A stretch of 31,043 nt of DNA from Clostridiales bacterium (GTDB taxonomy: Bacteria > Bacillota > Clostridia > Oscillospirales > CAG-272): the NCBI GenBank assembly GCA_019415985.1, contig DXYE01000020.1, positions 1 through 31,043 of the forward strand, in the 5' to 3' direction. The position numbers and the translations under genes are program-made. Shown here piece after piece: positions 7,992 through 16,306 of this stretch (within the stretch, counting starts at the first letter, position 1; each line of letters opens with the position of its first letter). A model generated the notes under the pieces. That model searched no databases and was not told the DNA's origin. It was given only the letters and a program-made list of their open reading frames with translations.

Positions 7992-8020
7992 TTGACAGAC
8001 AGAAAAAATCATGGTAATAT
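7992..8020 (+). promoter_or_regulatory. Promoter of the XRE regulator gene
   Basis: TTGACA (7992-7997), 17-bp spacer, TAATAT (8015-8020). Its -35 is only 19 bp from the -35 of the opposing promoter, so the two are back to back. The predicted start near 8027 leaves a short leader with GAGGTGA in front of ATG 8043. Confidence 0.85.
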
Positions 8021-8042
8021 GCCTTTTAAGCGAGGTGACGAA

Positions 8043-8459
8043 ATGAGTTTCTCCGAGCAATTAAAAATGGCTCGCCTCCGTAAAAGAATGACACAGCAGG
8101 AAGTGGCGGAGGCTATGTGTATCACAAAAAGTACCTATTGCGGTTATGAAACTGGAAAACGCAGGCCGGACGTGGAAAAACTGAAGCGTCTTGCGGAAAT
8201 TTTAGAGACGTCTGTTGATTGGCTGCTGGAAATGAGTCCTGCTGTGACGGCAGCCGAGACGTCGAGCATGCAAAATACGAGCGCTAATTCTGAGGATGGA
8301 ACAGGCCGCGCAGCCGTGCCCGGAAAGGCCAAAATTACGATCGTTGGTTCACAGGGTGAGGAAGAGCTGTTTATTTCCCATGAGGTTAACGAGAAAGACG
8401 CGGAAATGATTCGGAGAGTCATACGAACTACGAATCGTGACAGAAAGAAAAATCCGTAA
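8043..8459 (+). CDS. XRE/Cro-CI family transcriptional regulator
   Basis: A 138-residue DNA-binding protein. Residues about 6-62 form a Cro/CI helix-turn-helix: LKMARLRKRMTQQEVAEAM, then CITKSTYCGYETGKRRPDVE as recognition helix and turn, then the stabilising helices LKRLAEILETSVDWLL. The C-terminal 70 residues are a polar linker and a short segment (ITIVGSQGEEELFISHEV) with no domain I recognise; no LexA-type Ser-Lys peptidase is present, so induction by self-cleavage is unlikely. ATG 8043 follows GAGGTGA; ATG 8019 is in frame but falls in the promoter -10. Promoter geometry suggests control of the divergent DUF1492 gene and probably of itself. Confidence 0.9.
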   Translation: MSFSEQLKMARLRKRMTQQEVAEAMCITKSTYCGYETGKRRPDVEKLKRLAEILETSVDWLLEMSPAVTAAETSSMQNTSANSEDGTGRAAVPGKAKITIVGSQGEEELFISHEVNEKDAEMIRRVIRTTNRDRKKNP

Positions 8460-8711
8460 ATATGCGAAAACAACTGAATCGCAGAGCGTTTTTCATTCTC
8501 GTGCCAATATTTACGGCCGTTTCCTTTCGCAGGGGAAGGGCTTTCGCTTTCTGTTTCAAGCGCCGTTTTGTTTCGTCATACAGACAGGGATCGGTTTTCT
8601 TTGCCAAAGTCTTTGCGGCAGAAAGGTTCTTACCGTTTTTTCAAGCGTTAAAAGGTGTACAGCGCTTGTGTAAGGACTTCCTTGGCCCAAATATGCATAA
8701 TACAGCCAAAG

Positions 8712-8734
8712 AAGCCGGAAGCCGGCTTATTTTT
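8712..8734 (+). terminator. Rho-independent terminator downstream of the XRE gene
   Basis: A 7-bp stem AAGCCGG/CCGGCTT with a 3-nt loop is followed by A and TTTTT. It lies 250 nt after the XRE stop and cuts across the open frame at 8462-8782, which argues against that frame being a gene. Confidence 0.7.
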
Positions 8735-10035
8735 AAAATCAGGGGCATTCTGGCTTCGGTAAGAAAACCGGACCGGCTATAAGTATCTGCTGTACAGAGG
8801 AGCCCGGAAGACAATGGAGCGAGAACGGTGCGCCCTGCGGCGGAGATGGGCTGTCGACGTTCAGAAACACAACGTTTAGATTACTGGGCGCGCAAAGCTT
8901 TTTATGGATTTTTAAGCGAAAACGTTTTGATCTCGGGCTGCGGCATTCACCGCCGGGAGACGTAGATTCAACTGAACAACATCCGTAATTGTACACCAAA
9001 GTCAGGGGTGTATTTTGGATTAAAATGGAAGCAGAAGATGCTGGATTCTGCAGCCGGAAAAGCATGCAGTATTGCCTGTATATGCGCAGTCGTTTGTCTA
9101 TAAATAAGCCATGCTCATGGAAATGCCGCATAACAGACGCCTATTCTCCATACGGGAAGGGTTTGCAAAACGGAATACGTTATCTGGCCGTTTTTCTTTG
9201 CCACAGCAGTCGAAAGCAGATCACGCCCCCTTCTAAGTATCTCTGCTTCTCTTTTGGCGTTATAAGGGCAATTGTAAGGCCGGCTAATAGATAATTCCCT
9301 GTTCTTGAGCCGGACTTGTGTATAGGGGGATCGAAAATTACCTGCTCCTGTTGAACAGAGGGGTCGGAAACTTTTTCTCATCAGGGAAATCCGTCACGGT
9401 ATTTTTGCGAAAAACCGTCGTATCTGTCGAACAAAACACAGCGGACAAGAAGAGGGATGTCTGCGTCTAAAATATCCTGCGGGCCATGTATGCGGCCCGC
9501 AGTTTGTGTTTTATGGGTAAAAAACGCAGCTTTTGGGGTCTGCAGCATTTTATTTCGTACGAGGAGCATTCTATGCAGTCTTGCGAAAAAGGATAAACTT
9601 TATTGCAGGAAAATATTATCTTTTTATCGACAACAACTGTCCATCTATTTCAGAAATGAGACAATAAATGCATTCTGGAAACAAAAAGTTAAAAAAACGG
9701 TTTTTTCTAAAATGTGAACAAAAGATCCGTTTTTGATCGAAATATGCTTCATAGGGACCTGGACCGCGTGATGCGGTACATGTTCTGTAACCGAGACATC
9801 ATACGGGATGAGACAGTCAATGGCGAACATTACGAAAAACATGTCGCATCTCCAATAAATGACACGCTTACGGTGCATGGAAAAACTAAAGTTCTGTGCA
9901 ATCATATCATCCAGCATGATAAGATATCAAAAAAGATGCAAATCAAACATTTTGCTCGATTTGATTTCTCTGCGTATATGTTGTCGGAGCCCAGCTATAA
10001 ATCCTCAAATTGCTGCATAATATTTTATTTATAAC
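8735..10035. other. Gene-poor region with terminator-like hairpins
   Basis: I find no credible protein here. Frames on both strands lack ribosome sites and family character. A possible hairpin AAAACGG/CCGTTTT (9167-9173 and 9188-9194, 14-nt loop) ends in a T-rich run. The frame from 9714 to 10034 on the plus strand (106 codons) has no ribosome binding site and an unremarkable, cysteine-containing product. Only scattered A/T tracts and short hairpins otherwise stand out. Confidence 0.4.
9477..9513. terminator. Hairpin terminator candidate, possibly bidirectional
   Basis: A 9-bp GC-rich stem CTGCGGGCC/GGCCCGCAG (9477-9485 and 9494-9502) with an 8-nt loop is followed by TTTGTGTTTT on the plus strand. 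On the minus strand it is followed by GATATTTTAG. There is no clear gene on either side to assign it to. Confidence 0.55.
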
Positions 10036-10064
10036 TTGACAAATTATGCAGAAAACGTTATACT
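10036..10064 (+). promoter_or_regulatory. Promoter of the acidic lipoprotein gene
   Basis: TTGACA (10036-10041), 17-bp spacer, TATACT (10059-10064), about 40 bp before the ATG at 10104. Confidence 0.85.
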
Positions 10065-10103
10065 TTATTATGCTTATAAAATATAAATTGGAAGGAGATA
10101 ACA

Positions 10104-10964
10104 ATGAAGAAACTATTAGCACTTTTGCTCGTATTATTAATGGCTTTTTCACTTTTGCTTGCCGGTTGTGACGGTGACGAAAAGGTGGACAATGATGACG
10201 ATGAAGCCAAGGTAGAGGACAAAGATGACGACGACGGAAACAGCGATGACGATGAAAACAACGACGAGGATAAGAGAAACGAAGAGCAGGACGACGAAAA
10301 AGTAGATGATGACGAAAAGGTGAACGATGACGAAAAGGTGGACGATGACGAAAAGGTGGACGATGACGCGGAAACCGATGAACCCAAAAGGCCGAGCAGC
10401 AGCGGCAGCATCATAGGCGAATGGCAATGGGAGTTCGACATGCTGAACATAATGGCCGAGGAACTCGGAATGGATACGGATGATCTCGGACTTGACAGCA
10501 TGTCCGTTTTCCTCATTTTAGATTTCAACAGAGATGGCTCCTGCACAGTTAGCTTGGACGAGGACGCTTTGGAAGAAATGCTGGATGACGATTTTTATGA
10601 TGCAATGGTAGAGATTGCATACGATGCCGCCGTCGCCGAGCTCGAGGCCCAAATTGACGCCGGAGAGATCGAGGGAACAGTGAGAGAAAACATACAGGCT
10701 GTTGAAGAGGAGCTTGACATGCCTCTGCGGACTTATCTGCGCTCAATGCTCGAGGAAGAGCTGTCCATGGATAACATAATAGATCTGATGGGCTACTCCG
10801 GCACTGAGGAGGGTGAGTATGAGATTGATGAAGATACGCTGATCCTTGAAGGAGCAGAGTTTACCTTTGAGGTGGACGGCGACGAACTGATACTTGACTG
10901 TGACGACGTGCCCGATGAAATAAGTATGTTCATGTCTTTTCCGGTGACGCTTACCAGACCATAA
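10104..10964 (+). CDS. Highly acidic repeat-containing lipoprotein
   Basis: A 286-residue predicted lipoprotein. The signal peptide (1-21) ends in LAGC, so Cys22 would be lipidated and the protein held outside the membrane. Residues 23-95 are an almost pure Asp/Glu/Asn/Lys linker containing a tandem DEKVDD repeat. Residues about 100-286 form a more ordered region: GEWQWEFDM, then a beta-like strand VFLILDFNRDGSCTV, a helical stretch rich in acidic residues, and strands EYEIDEDTLILEGAEFTFEVDG near the end. This is reminiscent of lipocalin-like small lipoproteins of Clostridia. GGAGATAACA precedes the ATG, with a consensus promoter upstream and a strong terminator downstream, so it is monocistronic. 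The function is unknown; the linker might span the cell wall or bind cations. Confidence 0.85.
   Translation: MKKLLALLLVLLMAFSLLLAGCDGDEKVDNDDDEAKVEDKDDDDGNSDDDENNDEDKRNEEQDDEKVDDDEKVNDDEKVDDDEKVDDDAETDEPKRPSSSGSIIGEWQWEFDMLNIMAEELGMDTDDLGLDSMSVFLILDFNRDGSCTVSLDEDALEEMLDDDFYDAMVEIAYDAAVAELEAQIDAGEIEGTVRENIQAVEEELDMPLRTYLRSMLEEELSMDNIIDLMGYSGTEEGEYEIDEDTLILEGAEFTFEVDGDELILDCDDVPDEISMFMSFPVTLTRP
10293..10364 (+). repeat. Four tandem 18-bp coding repeats
   Basis: Four head-to-tail 18-bp units (10293, 10311, 10329, 10347) encode DEKVDD or DEKVND. Units 3 and 4 are identical, unit 2 differs by one base, and unit 1 by three. A fifth, isolated unit lies at 10176-10193 just after the lipobox. The array is in frame, so unit gain or loss changes linker length by six residues without frameshift. 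Confidence 0.85.
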
Positions 10965-11020
10965 GTATGCAAAAGACATTCATGTTTGAAAAAGGCCGTT
11001 TTCGGGTATTGCCCGGCAGG

Positions 11021-11052
11021 TCGGAGATACGGAATCGTATCTCCGATTTTTT
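11021..11052 (+). terminator. Strong terminator of the acidic lipoprotein gene
   Basis: An 11-bp perfect stem TCGGAGATACG/CGTATCTCCGA with loop GAAT is followed by TTTTTT (11047-11052), 57 nt after the lipoprotein stop. Confidence 0.92.
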
Positions 11053-11312
11053 CATCCTCTTATATTTTCGCATACGATTCTCGCGTTTCAATTCATCGGG
11101 AATGAAAAGGGACAGCCGTTGGTAAATTGGCGATTCAGCTTTTTCAGTTTCCAATTTCCAAGCTCAGCCATGTCGTATTTGTGCGCAGAAAAGGGATGAT
11201 GCTTTTCGGGCACCATCCCCTGGAAGCTGCAAGACGGACCTGTAGCTGCGGGCAGAGTTTTACTTATGCAGTCATACCGCCGCTGTACAGAACCTCAAGT
11301 CTTGGCATGCCT

Positions 11313-13577
11313 TTATTTTTTTTCGTTCAGTAGCTTTAGCAGTCGAATCTTTTGTCCCTCCATAAGCTCCTCCGCGGCTTCCATGGTCGAAGATTCCGTG
11401 ACAATTCGAATAGCTGCGGTCTTTCGAGGAATGATGCGCACGCAGCCGCTGTCTCCGCAGCGGATTTGAATACCTTCCCTTACCGTGCGATCCTCCTGGC
11501 CGCCGGCTTCTTCTGAAATCCGATTGAGCAGCCATGTTTTCTTGTCATACGGCGCCTGTATATCCACAGCGCTTCGGTAAAGTACGGGAAGCTCTGTGAG
11601 CAGTGCGGAGAGGGATTCGCCGCTCTCGTGCAGATACACAGCAGATGCAGCCGCGAGGAACAGACGGTTTGAAATCCATAACTGCTGACTTGCCAGACGT
11701 CGGTTCTGGCTGATCTCCCCGCTGTCAGTAGCCGGGCAGTGCGTATAGCGCTTCAGCTCGGTTCCCGTCTGACGGGCAAGCTGTTCCAGATAAGCAGGCG
11801 CGTCGTCCGGAACTGCGGCCGTCTTTGGACTTCTGCGGCGCAGTAGGAGAGCCGTCAGCATATATCGGTCGGCTACGATGCCGTTCTCACGGAGGAAGAG
11901 ACCGTCGTTGCCTGTAAAACAGAACATTTTCGGCGCGTTTTTTCGGAACGCTGCGCCCGCCCGCTCCAGAAGCTGCCGCAGCAGAACGGCGGAAGGACTG
12001 TTGTCCGTTGAAAATTCAAAGCCGCGCAGCGGCAGTTGAATCATTTCCTGTACGGCGGCGGAAAGCAGGAGTCTGGTACCAGTTACGGCCGTGGGGAAGA
12101 CGGCGGCGGATGATCCCGCGGTAACATTTCCGGCACACAGACCGCTCTCAAAGCTTCTCTCGAAGCTTCTGGAAGGATAGAGGCCGTTATCATCCAAAAA
12201 GAACAGAGAAAGTCTTCCGTTTTCCTCCGTAATGAACATCGTCAGCTTTATGCCGTAACGAACCGCAGCGAAAGCAGCCTCATCATACGTGCCGGCGCCG
12301 AATGCCATACAGCGCATCCCTTGCGCACCAATGCTTTCTGCAATCATATGCGCGGCGAGTGAAGCGGGGACGCTACCATCGTGCATGATGCCGGCTCGTC
12401 CCGCAATTTTTTTCAAATATCCTGCGGCTGCGGAGCCGACCCGCACGCAAAGCTGGCCGTCCGGCGCACTCGTTTGCCCCAAATACAGTCCATCGTCGTG
12501 GAAATAAGAGCGTATACTTTGACATCCGTCGAAGACGACGTCCCTTTCGCCATCCGTTCCCGGAACTGTAACTGCGACCGTCATGGGGGCGACGCGTGTC
12601 CGTGCTTCCAGATGCAAACCGTCGCCGATCACCGCGCCCTCACCGATCACACATCCCTTTTCAATGACCGTATTCCGGCCGATTTTAACATTTGTACAGA
12701 GGATGGAGCCGTCGATGACGGAGCCGCTGCCGACTCGTACACCGTCAAAAAGAATGGAACGGTTGATACGGCAGGTAGCGGGCAGAAAACAGCCCCGGCC
12801 GACAACTGCATGTGTGATATGGGAAAATTCTCTGCGTACTTTCATGGAAATGCCGTCTATTTTGCCGTCTGCGGCGTCAAAGTTGCAGTGGTACAATGCG
12901 TCCAGCGTTCCAATGTCACACCAGTAGGCATCGCTGATATAACCATAAAGCCTTGCGCCCTCTGCCAGCACGCGGGCAAAGAGATCCTTACCGAAATCAT
13001 ACGGCACGCCCTCGGGAATGCGCCGTACCATGTCCGCAGATAAAATATAAATACCGGTATTTACAGTATCCGTATGCGCCTCGGCATCCGAAGGCTTTTC
13101 GATAAAGCCACGGATCTGACCATCTCCGCCGCACACTACGACGCCGAATTCGGAAGGGGATTCAGCGTGCGCAAGAATGAGCGTAGCTTCCGCACCGTGT
13201 TCGCTGTGAAACGCAATGGCTTCCGATAGGTCGGCGGAACATACCGCGTCTCCGCTGATAACCAGAATATCTTCCTCCGCTTTTCCTGCTGCGTTTCTGA
13301 CGCTGCCCGCTGTTCCGAGCGGTTCGTTTTCATAAAAGTAGGAGAGCCTGAGGCCGTGCGCCTCGCTGCCGTAATATTTTTCAATATCCTCGCCTTTGTA
13401 CCGCAGCGTGACGGCGGCGCTTTCGAAGCCATGCCGTGCGAGCAGGCGGATAATATGCGTCATCGCAGGTTCACCCGCAACCGGAACCAGCGGCTTGGGG
13501 ATACTTTCTGTAATTGGCCGCAGCCTTTGTCCCTCGCCGCCCGCCATAATGATCGCATGTTTTATTTTTGTTTGCAT
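11313..13577 (-). CDS. Sugar-phosphate nucleotidyltransferase fused to a degenerate phosphohexomutase-like domain
   Basis: A 754-residue cytoplasmic protein. Residues 1-235 are a nucleotidyltransferase: MAGGEGQRLRPITESIPKP holds the GGxGxR nucleotide loop and the Lys of PKP, and ISGDAVCSADL the metal Asp. Residues about 250-345 are hexapeptide left-handed beta-helix repeats (VIEKGCVIGEGAVIGDG). Residues about 370-754 follow the layout of phosphomannomutase/phosphoglucomutase, but the catalytic serine loop (TASHNP) reads FITEENGR and the metal loop (DGDGDR) reads TGNDGLFL, so mutase activity is doubtful. Such fusions are usually annotated mannose-1-phosphate guanylyltransferase. The donor nucleotide and sugar cannot be read, and a role in surface glycan precursor supply or its regulation is inferred. 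ATG 13577 follows GGTGA; no operon partner. Confidence 0.87.
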   Translation of the reverse strand: MQTKIKHAIIMAGGEGQRLRPITESIPKPLVPVAGEPAMTHIIRLLARHGFESAAVTLRYKGEDIEKYYGSEAHGLRLSYFYENEPLGTAGSVRNAAGKAEEDILVISGDAVCSADLSEAIAFHSEHGAEATLILAHAESPSEFGVVVCGGDGQIRGFIEKPSDAEAHTDTVNTGIYILSADMVRRIPEGVPYDFGKDLFARVLAEGARLYGYISDAYWCDIGTLDALYHCNFDAADGKIDGISMKVRREFSHITHAVVGRGCFLPATCRINRSILFDGVRVGSGSVIDGSILCTNVKIGRNTVIEKGCVIGEGAVIGDGLHLEARTRVAPMTVAVTVPGTDGERDVVFDGCQSIRSYFHDDGLYLGQTSAPDGQLCVRVGSAAAGYLKKIAGRAGIMHDGSVPASLAAHMIAESIGAQGMRCMAFGAGTYDEAAFAAVRYGIKLTMFITEENGRLSLFFLDDNGLYPSRSFERSFESGLCAGNVTAGSSAAVFPTAVTGTRLLLSAAVQEMIQLPLRGFEFSTDNSPSAVLLRQLLERAGAAFRKNAPKMFCFTGNDGLFLRENGIVADRYMLTALLLRRRSPKTAAVPDDAPAYLEQLARQTGTELKRYTHCPATDSGEISQNRRLASQQLWISNRLFLAAASAVYLHESGESLSALLTELPVLYRSAVDIQAPYDKKTWLLNRISEEAGGQEDRTVREGIQIRCGDSGCVRIIPRKTAAIRIVTESSTMEAAEELMEGQKIRLLKLLNEKK

Positions 13578-14551
13578 AAAATCACCGTTTTACCTTTATC
13601 TATTGTTCGGCCGCATAAACGGCCGCTTGTTTTTTTATCGTCCAAGCTTATTATATCGGTTACCTTTGTTTTTTATGCATTTTGACGTGGAAACGACAGA
13701 AAGTGTATGCAGTCTGATTCAGTTTGGATTGGAAAAGACTTATGTTTCAAGGCTTTTGAAATCGGAAGCTGCTTTACAGAAAAGAAGCGCTCATTTTTCA
13801 TCCATGTCATGCGCATCGCATAAGAGATTAACGGCTTGATGACAGAATCCATGGAGGATGCATCAGAGGAGCATTCCGAAATCAATGCAATTCTTGCGAA
13901 TCGATAAGGGAAATTCCGCCGCGTATCAATTTATAAAATTTCCGAATGCCGGCGGTCGTAATCTAACGGTTTCTAATGAAATAAATTGCATGGATAAAAT
14001 GACCGGACCGAAGCGCGCGGTGTCAACATGATCAGGTTAGAGGTTTTCCAAAATGGATACTGGAGCGCAGCATGATAGAGTTTTTTACTCCTATTCACCA
14101 TTGAACAGTACTCATACCATCCTGCAGGACTAAGCTTTGCATTTGGAATAAAAACGCATAAAGAGTCAATCAAAAGCACATTTGTGTTGATGATTGACTC
14201 TTTTCATCTTGTGTAAAGAAGTGTTTGCGGCGATCAACCTGCAATTTGGGCAGATATTTTAAATAGTCTATATGCGATTCGGTAACGCACGCGGCCTTGA
14301 AGCGGCACTTTTCAAGGGCGCAGGAACCGGTACGGACCGTTTCTGCTTTACTGATACGGTATCAGCGGACAGCGTTCGGCCAGATAGATAACTGAGCCTT
14401 TTTATGAAAAAGCCGCCGTAGGCGTATTACGGCCTGCGTGATCAATTTAAAGGGATCGGACACAATTGGAAATTTGCCGCCAGCTTCAGTTAGGCGGGCG
14501 AATATGGGAGAGGATCTGCCGCAGAAAGCATTCCGGAGGAGCATATCCGGT
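13578..14551. other. 1.0-kb region without a defensible gene
   Basis: On the plus strand near 13608-13625, two CGGCCG palindromes form a 6-bp stem followed by CTTGTTTTTTT. This lies in the leader of the minus-strand nucleotidyltransferase gene, whose only good promoter element is a TATAAT at 13650-13655. At 13824-13907 a short in-frame piece reads EINGLMTESMEDASEEHSEI and ends at a stop; it has protein-like composition but is preceded by stops, so it may be a gene remnant. The rest, apart from the terminator at 14160, shows nothing I can interpret. Confidence 0.35.
14160..14204. terminator. Bidirectional terminator hairpin
   Basis: A 13-bp stem (A plus AAGAGTCAATCA at 14160-14172, complement at 14191-14203) is followed by TTTT-CAT-CTT on the plus strand and by TTATGCGTTTTT on the minus strand. 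It could end the AraC transcript coming from the right, although it is 350 nt beyond that gene. Confidence 0.65.
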
Positions 14552-15496
14552 TCACAGTTCAGGATGATTTCTCAGTGCGCGGTATTCTGTTGCGGTAATA
14601 CCGTTGTACTTTTTAAAAAGCCTGCTCAGGTAGTTTGGATCATCAATACCGACACTCGCGGCGGCATCCTGGATGCTCACCTGGCGTACGGAGAGCAGCT
14701 CCTTGACGCGGTTCAGCTTCAGCCGATTGATGTAATCGATGACCCCCATGCCCAGTGTATCGCGGAAGAGCTTGCTCAGGTAGCCCGTACTGACACCTGC
14801 AGCTCTGGCAACATCGGATACACTGATCGACTCCTCTATGTTTTCTGATATAAACCGGACAGCCTGCCTGCAACGGACATTTCCTGCATAGCGTACGGCG
14901 CCGTCGGTTTCCCGGACAGCGAGCCGGAGCGCTGCCTGCGTAACCTCGTGCAGCATTTCCACAAGGAGCGAGACAGCCTGAAGCTCCCGCGTAAAGTCTG
15001 TTGAGGCGCGGACGCGAATGATTTTTTTGATCAGACGTTCTATCGCGCCGCTTGAACCGTCCTCCGGCAGCATAAAGGGCAGAAAAGCGGTCATCGCGCC
15101 GATGTCCTCAGACGGCTGATGTGCCAGAGAACCTGCGGATGCCGGATCTTTAAAAAATTGTTTTTCAAAGACGGCTCTCTGAAGACACAACATTTCGGTT
15201 CCCCCGCATATTTCGGCTTCACCGCCAGCCGTAAACCCCACGGTGAAATGCTCGTGTTCCTCGCCGGATCGCAGGGATACCTGCGTATACGGGCCAAGGC
15301 AGCATAGGACAGGCGGTGTAAGCAAAAGACTGTTTCCGTCCGGAAACGTCTCCTCCACCGCGCCCCGCTCCATATAGCAGATCTCATAGACGTCCTTCTG
15401 AGCGCAGTAAGATGTGCGATAGCTTGCGGTACGATATCCGTGCGCAAACAGAATACGCGGGAGCTGTCGAAGTTTCAGCTTCATGGCCTGCATCAT
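14552..15496 (-). CDS. AraC family transcriptional regulator
   Basis: About 314 residues. The N-terminal half has a cupin-like sensor region (YEICYMERGAVEETFPDG, then LLTPPVLCCLGPY), the form taken by sugar- or metabolite-sensing AraC proteins. The C-terminal 100 residues carry two helix-turn-helix units: SVSDVARAAGVSTGYLSKLF and IQDAAASVGIDDPNYLSRLF with the closing YNGITATEYRALR. The start is uncertain: ATG 15496 has AAAGG about 10 nt upstream; TTG 15538 has AAAGGA but would place a 21-bp palindrome inside the coding region; ATG 15484 (MKLKLRQL) is also possible. It is divergent from the glycyl radical enzyme gene, so it most likely controls that enzyme and the dehydrogenase in response to their substrate. 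Confidence 0.88.
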   Translation of the reverse strand: MMQAMKLKLRQLPRILFAHGYRTASYRTSYCAQKDVYEICYMERGAVEETFPDGNSLLLTPPVLCCLGPYTQVSLRSGEEHEHFTVGFTAGGEAEICGGTEMLCLQRAVFEKQFFKDPASAGSLAHQPSEDIGAMTAFLPFMLPEDGSSGAIERLIKKIIRVRASTDFTRELQAVSLLVEMLHEVTQAALRLAVRETDGAVRYAGNVRCRQAVRFISENIEESISVSDVARAAGVSTGYLSKLFRDTLGMGVIDYINRLKLNRVKELLSVRQVSIQDAAASVGIDDPNYLSRLFKKYNGITATEYRALRNHPEL

Positions 15497-15513
15497 AAGC
15501 ACCATGCCTTTGA

Positions 15514-15534
15514 CGAGCAAAAGACTTTTGCTCG
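15514..15534. promoter_or_regulatory. 21-bp perfect palindrome at the AraC gene start
   Basis: CGAGCAAAAG, a single central A, then the exact complement CTTTTGCTCG. It lies just upstream of the probable AraC start codons and immediately downstream of the alternative TTG. In RNA it would form a 9-10 bp hairpin next to the translation start; in DNA it could be an operator. Confidence 0.65.
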
Positions 15535-15615
15535 CCAAAAATTCCTTTCATTGCGTTAAGGCATCCATCCAAGCCTTTCAATTCGGTTTTAGAACGCCTG
15601 CTTCAACCGGTCTGA

Positions 15616-15633
15616 CAATATCCGGTGATATTG
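15616..15633. promoter_or_regulatory. Inverted repeat CAATATC-N4-GATATTG
   Basis: A perfect 7-4-7 dyad in the 770-bp spacer between the divergent AraC and glycyl radical enzyme genes. Its symmetry suits a dimeric regulator; an RNA hairpin in the AraC leader is the alternative. Confidence 0.4.
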
Positions 15634-15861
15634 AAATGACATCCAAGCAGTTTTGCATAAACGAGAGACAGACTCTTTTCAGAAGCCTACAGACCTTACC
15701 GCCTGCCCGCGTTTTTATCCGATTCGTTTTTTTCGCCGCTTTCCTCATCTCTGTCGGAACGTCCATAGAATCGCTGCATGGCAGATAGTGTAATACGGGC
15801 AGCGTCTGCCGAAATATTGTCTTTCGGAACCGATGCCGGAAGTCGATGAAACTATATAAAT

Positions 15862-15890
15862 ATTATATGAGATTTGTCCAGATTCGTCAA
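15862..15890 (-). promoter_or_regulatory. Promoter of the AraC regulator gene
   Basis: Read on the minus strand: TTGACG (15885-15890), 17-bp spacer, TATAAT (15862-15867). Transcription would start near 15855, giving a leader of about 320-360 nt that contains both the CAATATC dyad and the 21-bp palindrome. No equally good plus-strand promoter for the glycyl radical enzyme gene is visible; TACAAT at 15923-15928 is a -10 candidate without a clear -35, as expected if activation by AraC is needed. Confidence 0.75.
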
Positions 15891-16261
15891 GATCATACAG
15901 ATACATTTTCCGGTGTCTGTGCTACAATATATTATAGGATAAAATGTCCGCTGCCTCCCGTAAGGCTTCTGGCTATCCGGGGAGGAGAATGTATCGGCCT
16001 TAGTCAGGATACGCTTTTATCCCACACCAAGGCAGCACATCTGACCGGACAGCAGCACGGATGTTACCACTGCTCTGACAGCGGCGGCCTGATTTTGTTA
16101 GAAGAATATACGCCGCATCACAGTTCTGCGGTCTTCCTTGGCTGAGCGTCGTTTTCCATGAGAAAAAGATCGGTGATAAACTGGAAAGGATCGCTGTCCA
16201 TGCGGCCTTCTGCGCTGTCTGATTCGGAAAGAACTCCGGCCGACACGGTGATGAAGCTTGG

Positions 16262-16286
16262 ACTGCACGGGTCTGTCCCGTGCAGT
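16262..16286 (+). promoter_or_regulatory. 10-bp hairpin just before the glycyl radical enzyme ribosome site
   Basis: ACTGCACGGG (16262-16271), loop TCTGT, and its exact complement (16277-16286). The stem ends 4 nt before the AAAGGA site of the gene at 16307 and has no T-tract, so it is not a terminator. It may stabilise the mRNA 5' end or adjust translation. Confidence 0.6.
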
Positions 16287-16306
16287 ACGGAAAGGATGGA
16301 TTTTAA

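Noticed and set aside
8462..8782. 106-codon frame starting two bases after the XRE gene stop
   Set aside because: It has no ribosome site, an unusual Phe/Arg-rich product, and a terminator hairpin at 8712-8734 inside it.
9714..10034. 106-codon plus-strand frame in the gene-poor region
   Set aside because: There is no ribosome binding site and no recognisable motif, and it runs up to the acidic lipoprotein promoter. Chance is the simpler explanation.
13973..14179. 68-codon minus-strand frame starting in the hairpin at 14160
   Set aside because: Its start codon lies inside the terminator stem and no promoter or ribosome site is seen.
15578..15766. 62-codon minus-strand frame between the AraC start and promoter
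   Set aside because: No ribosome site precedes its ATG and no motif is visible; it lies in the probable AraC leader.
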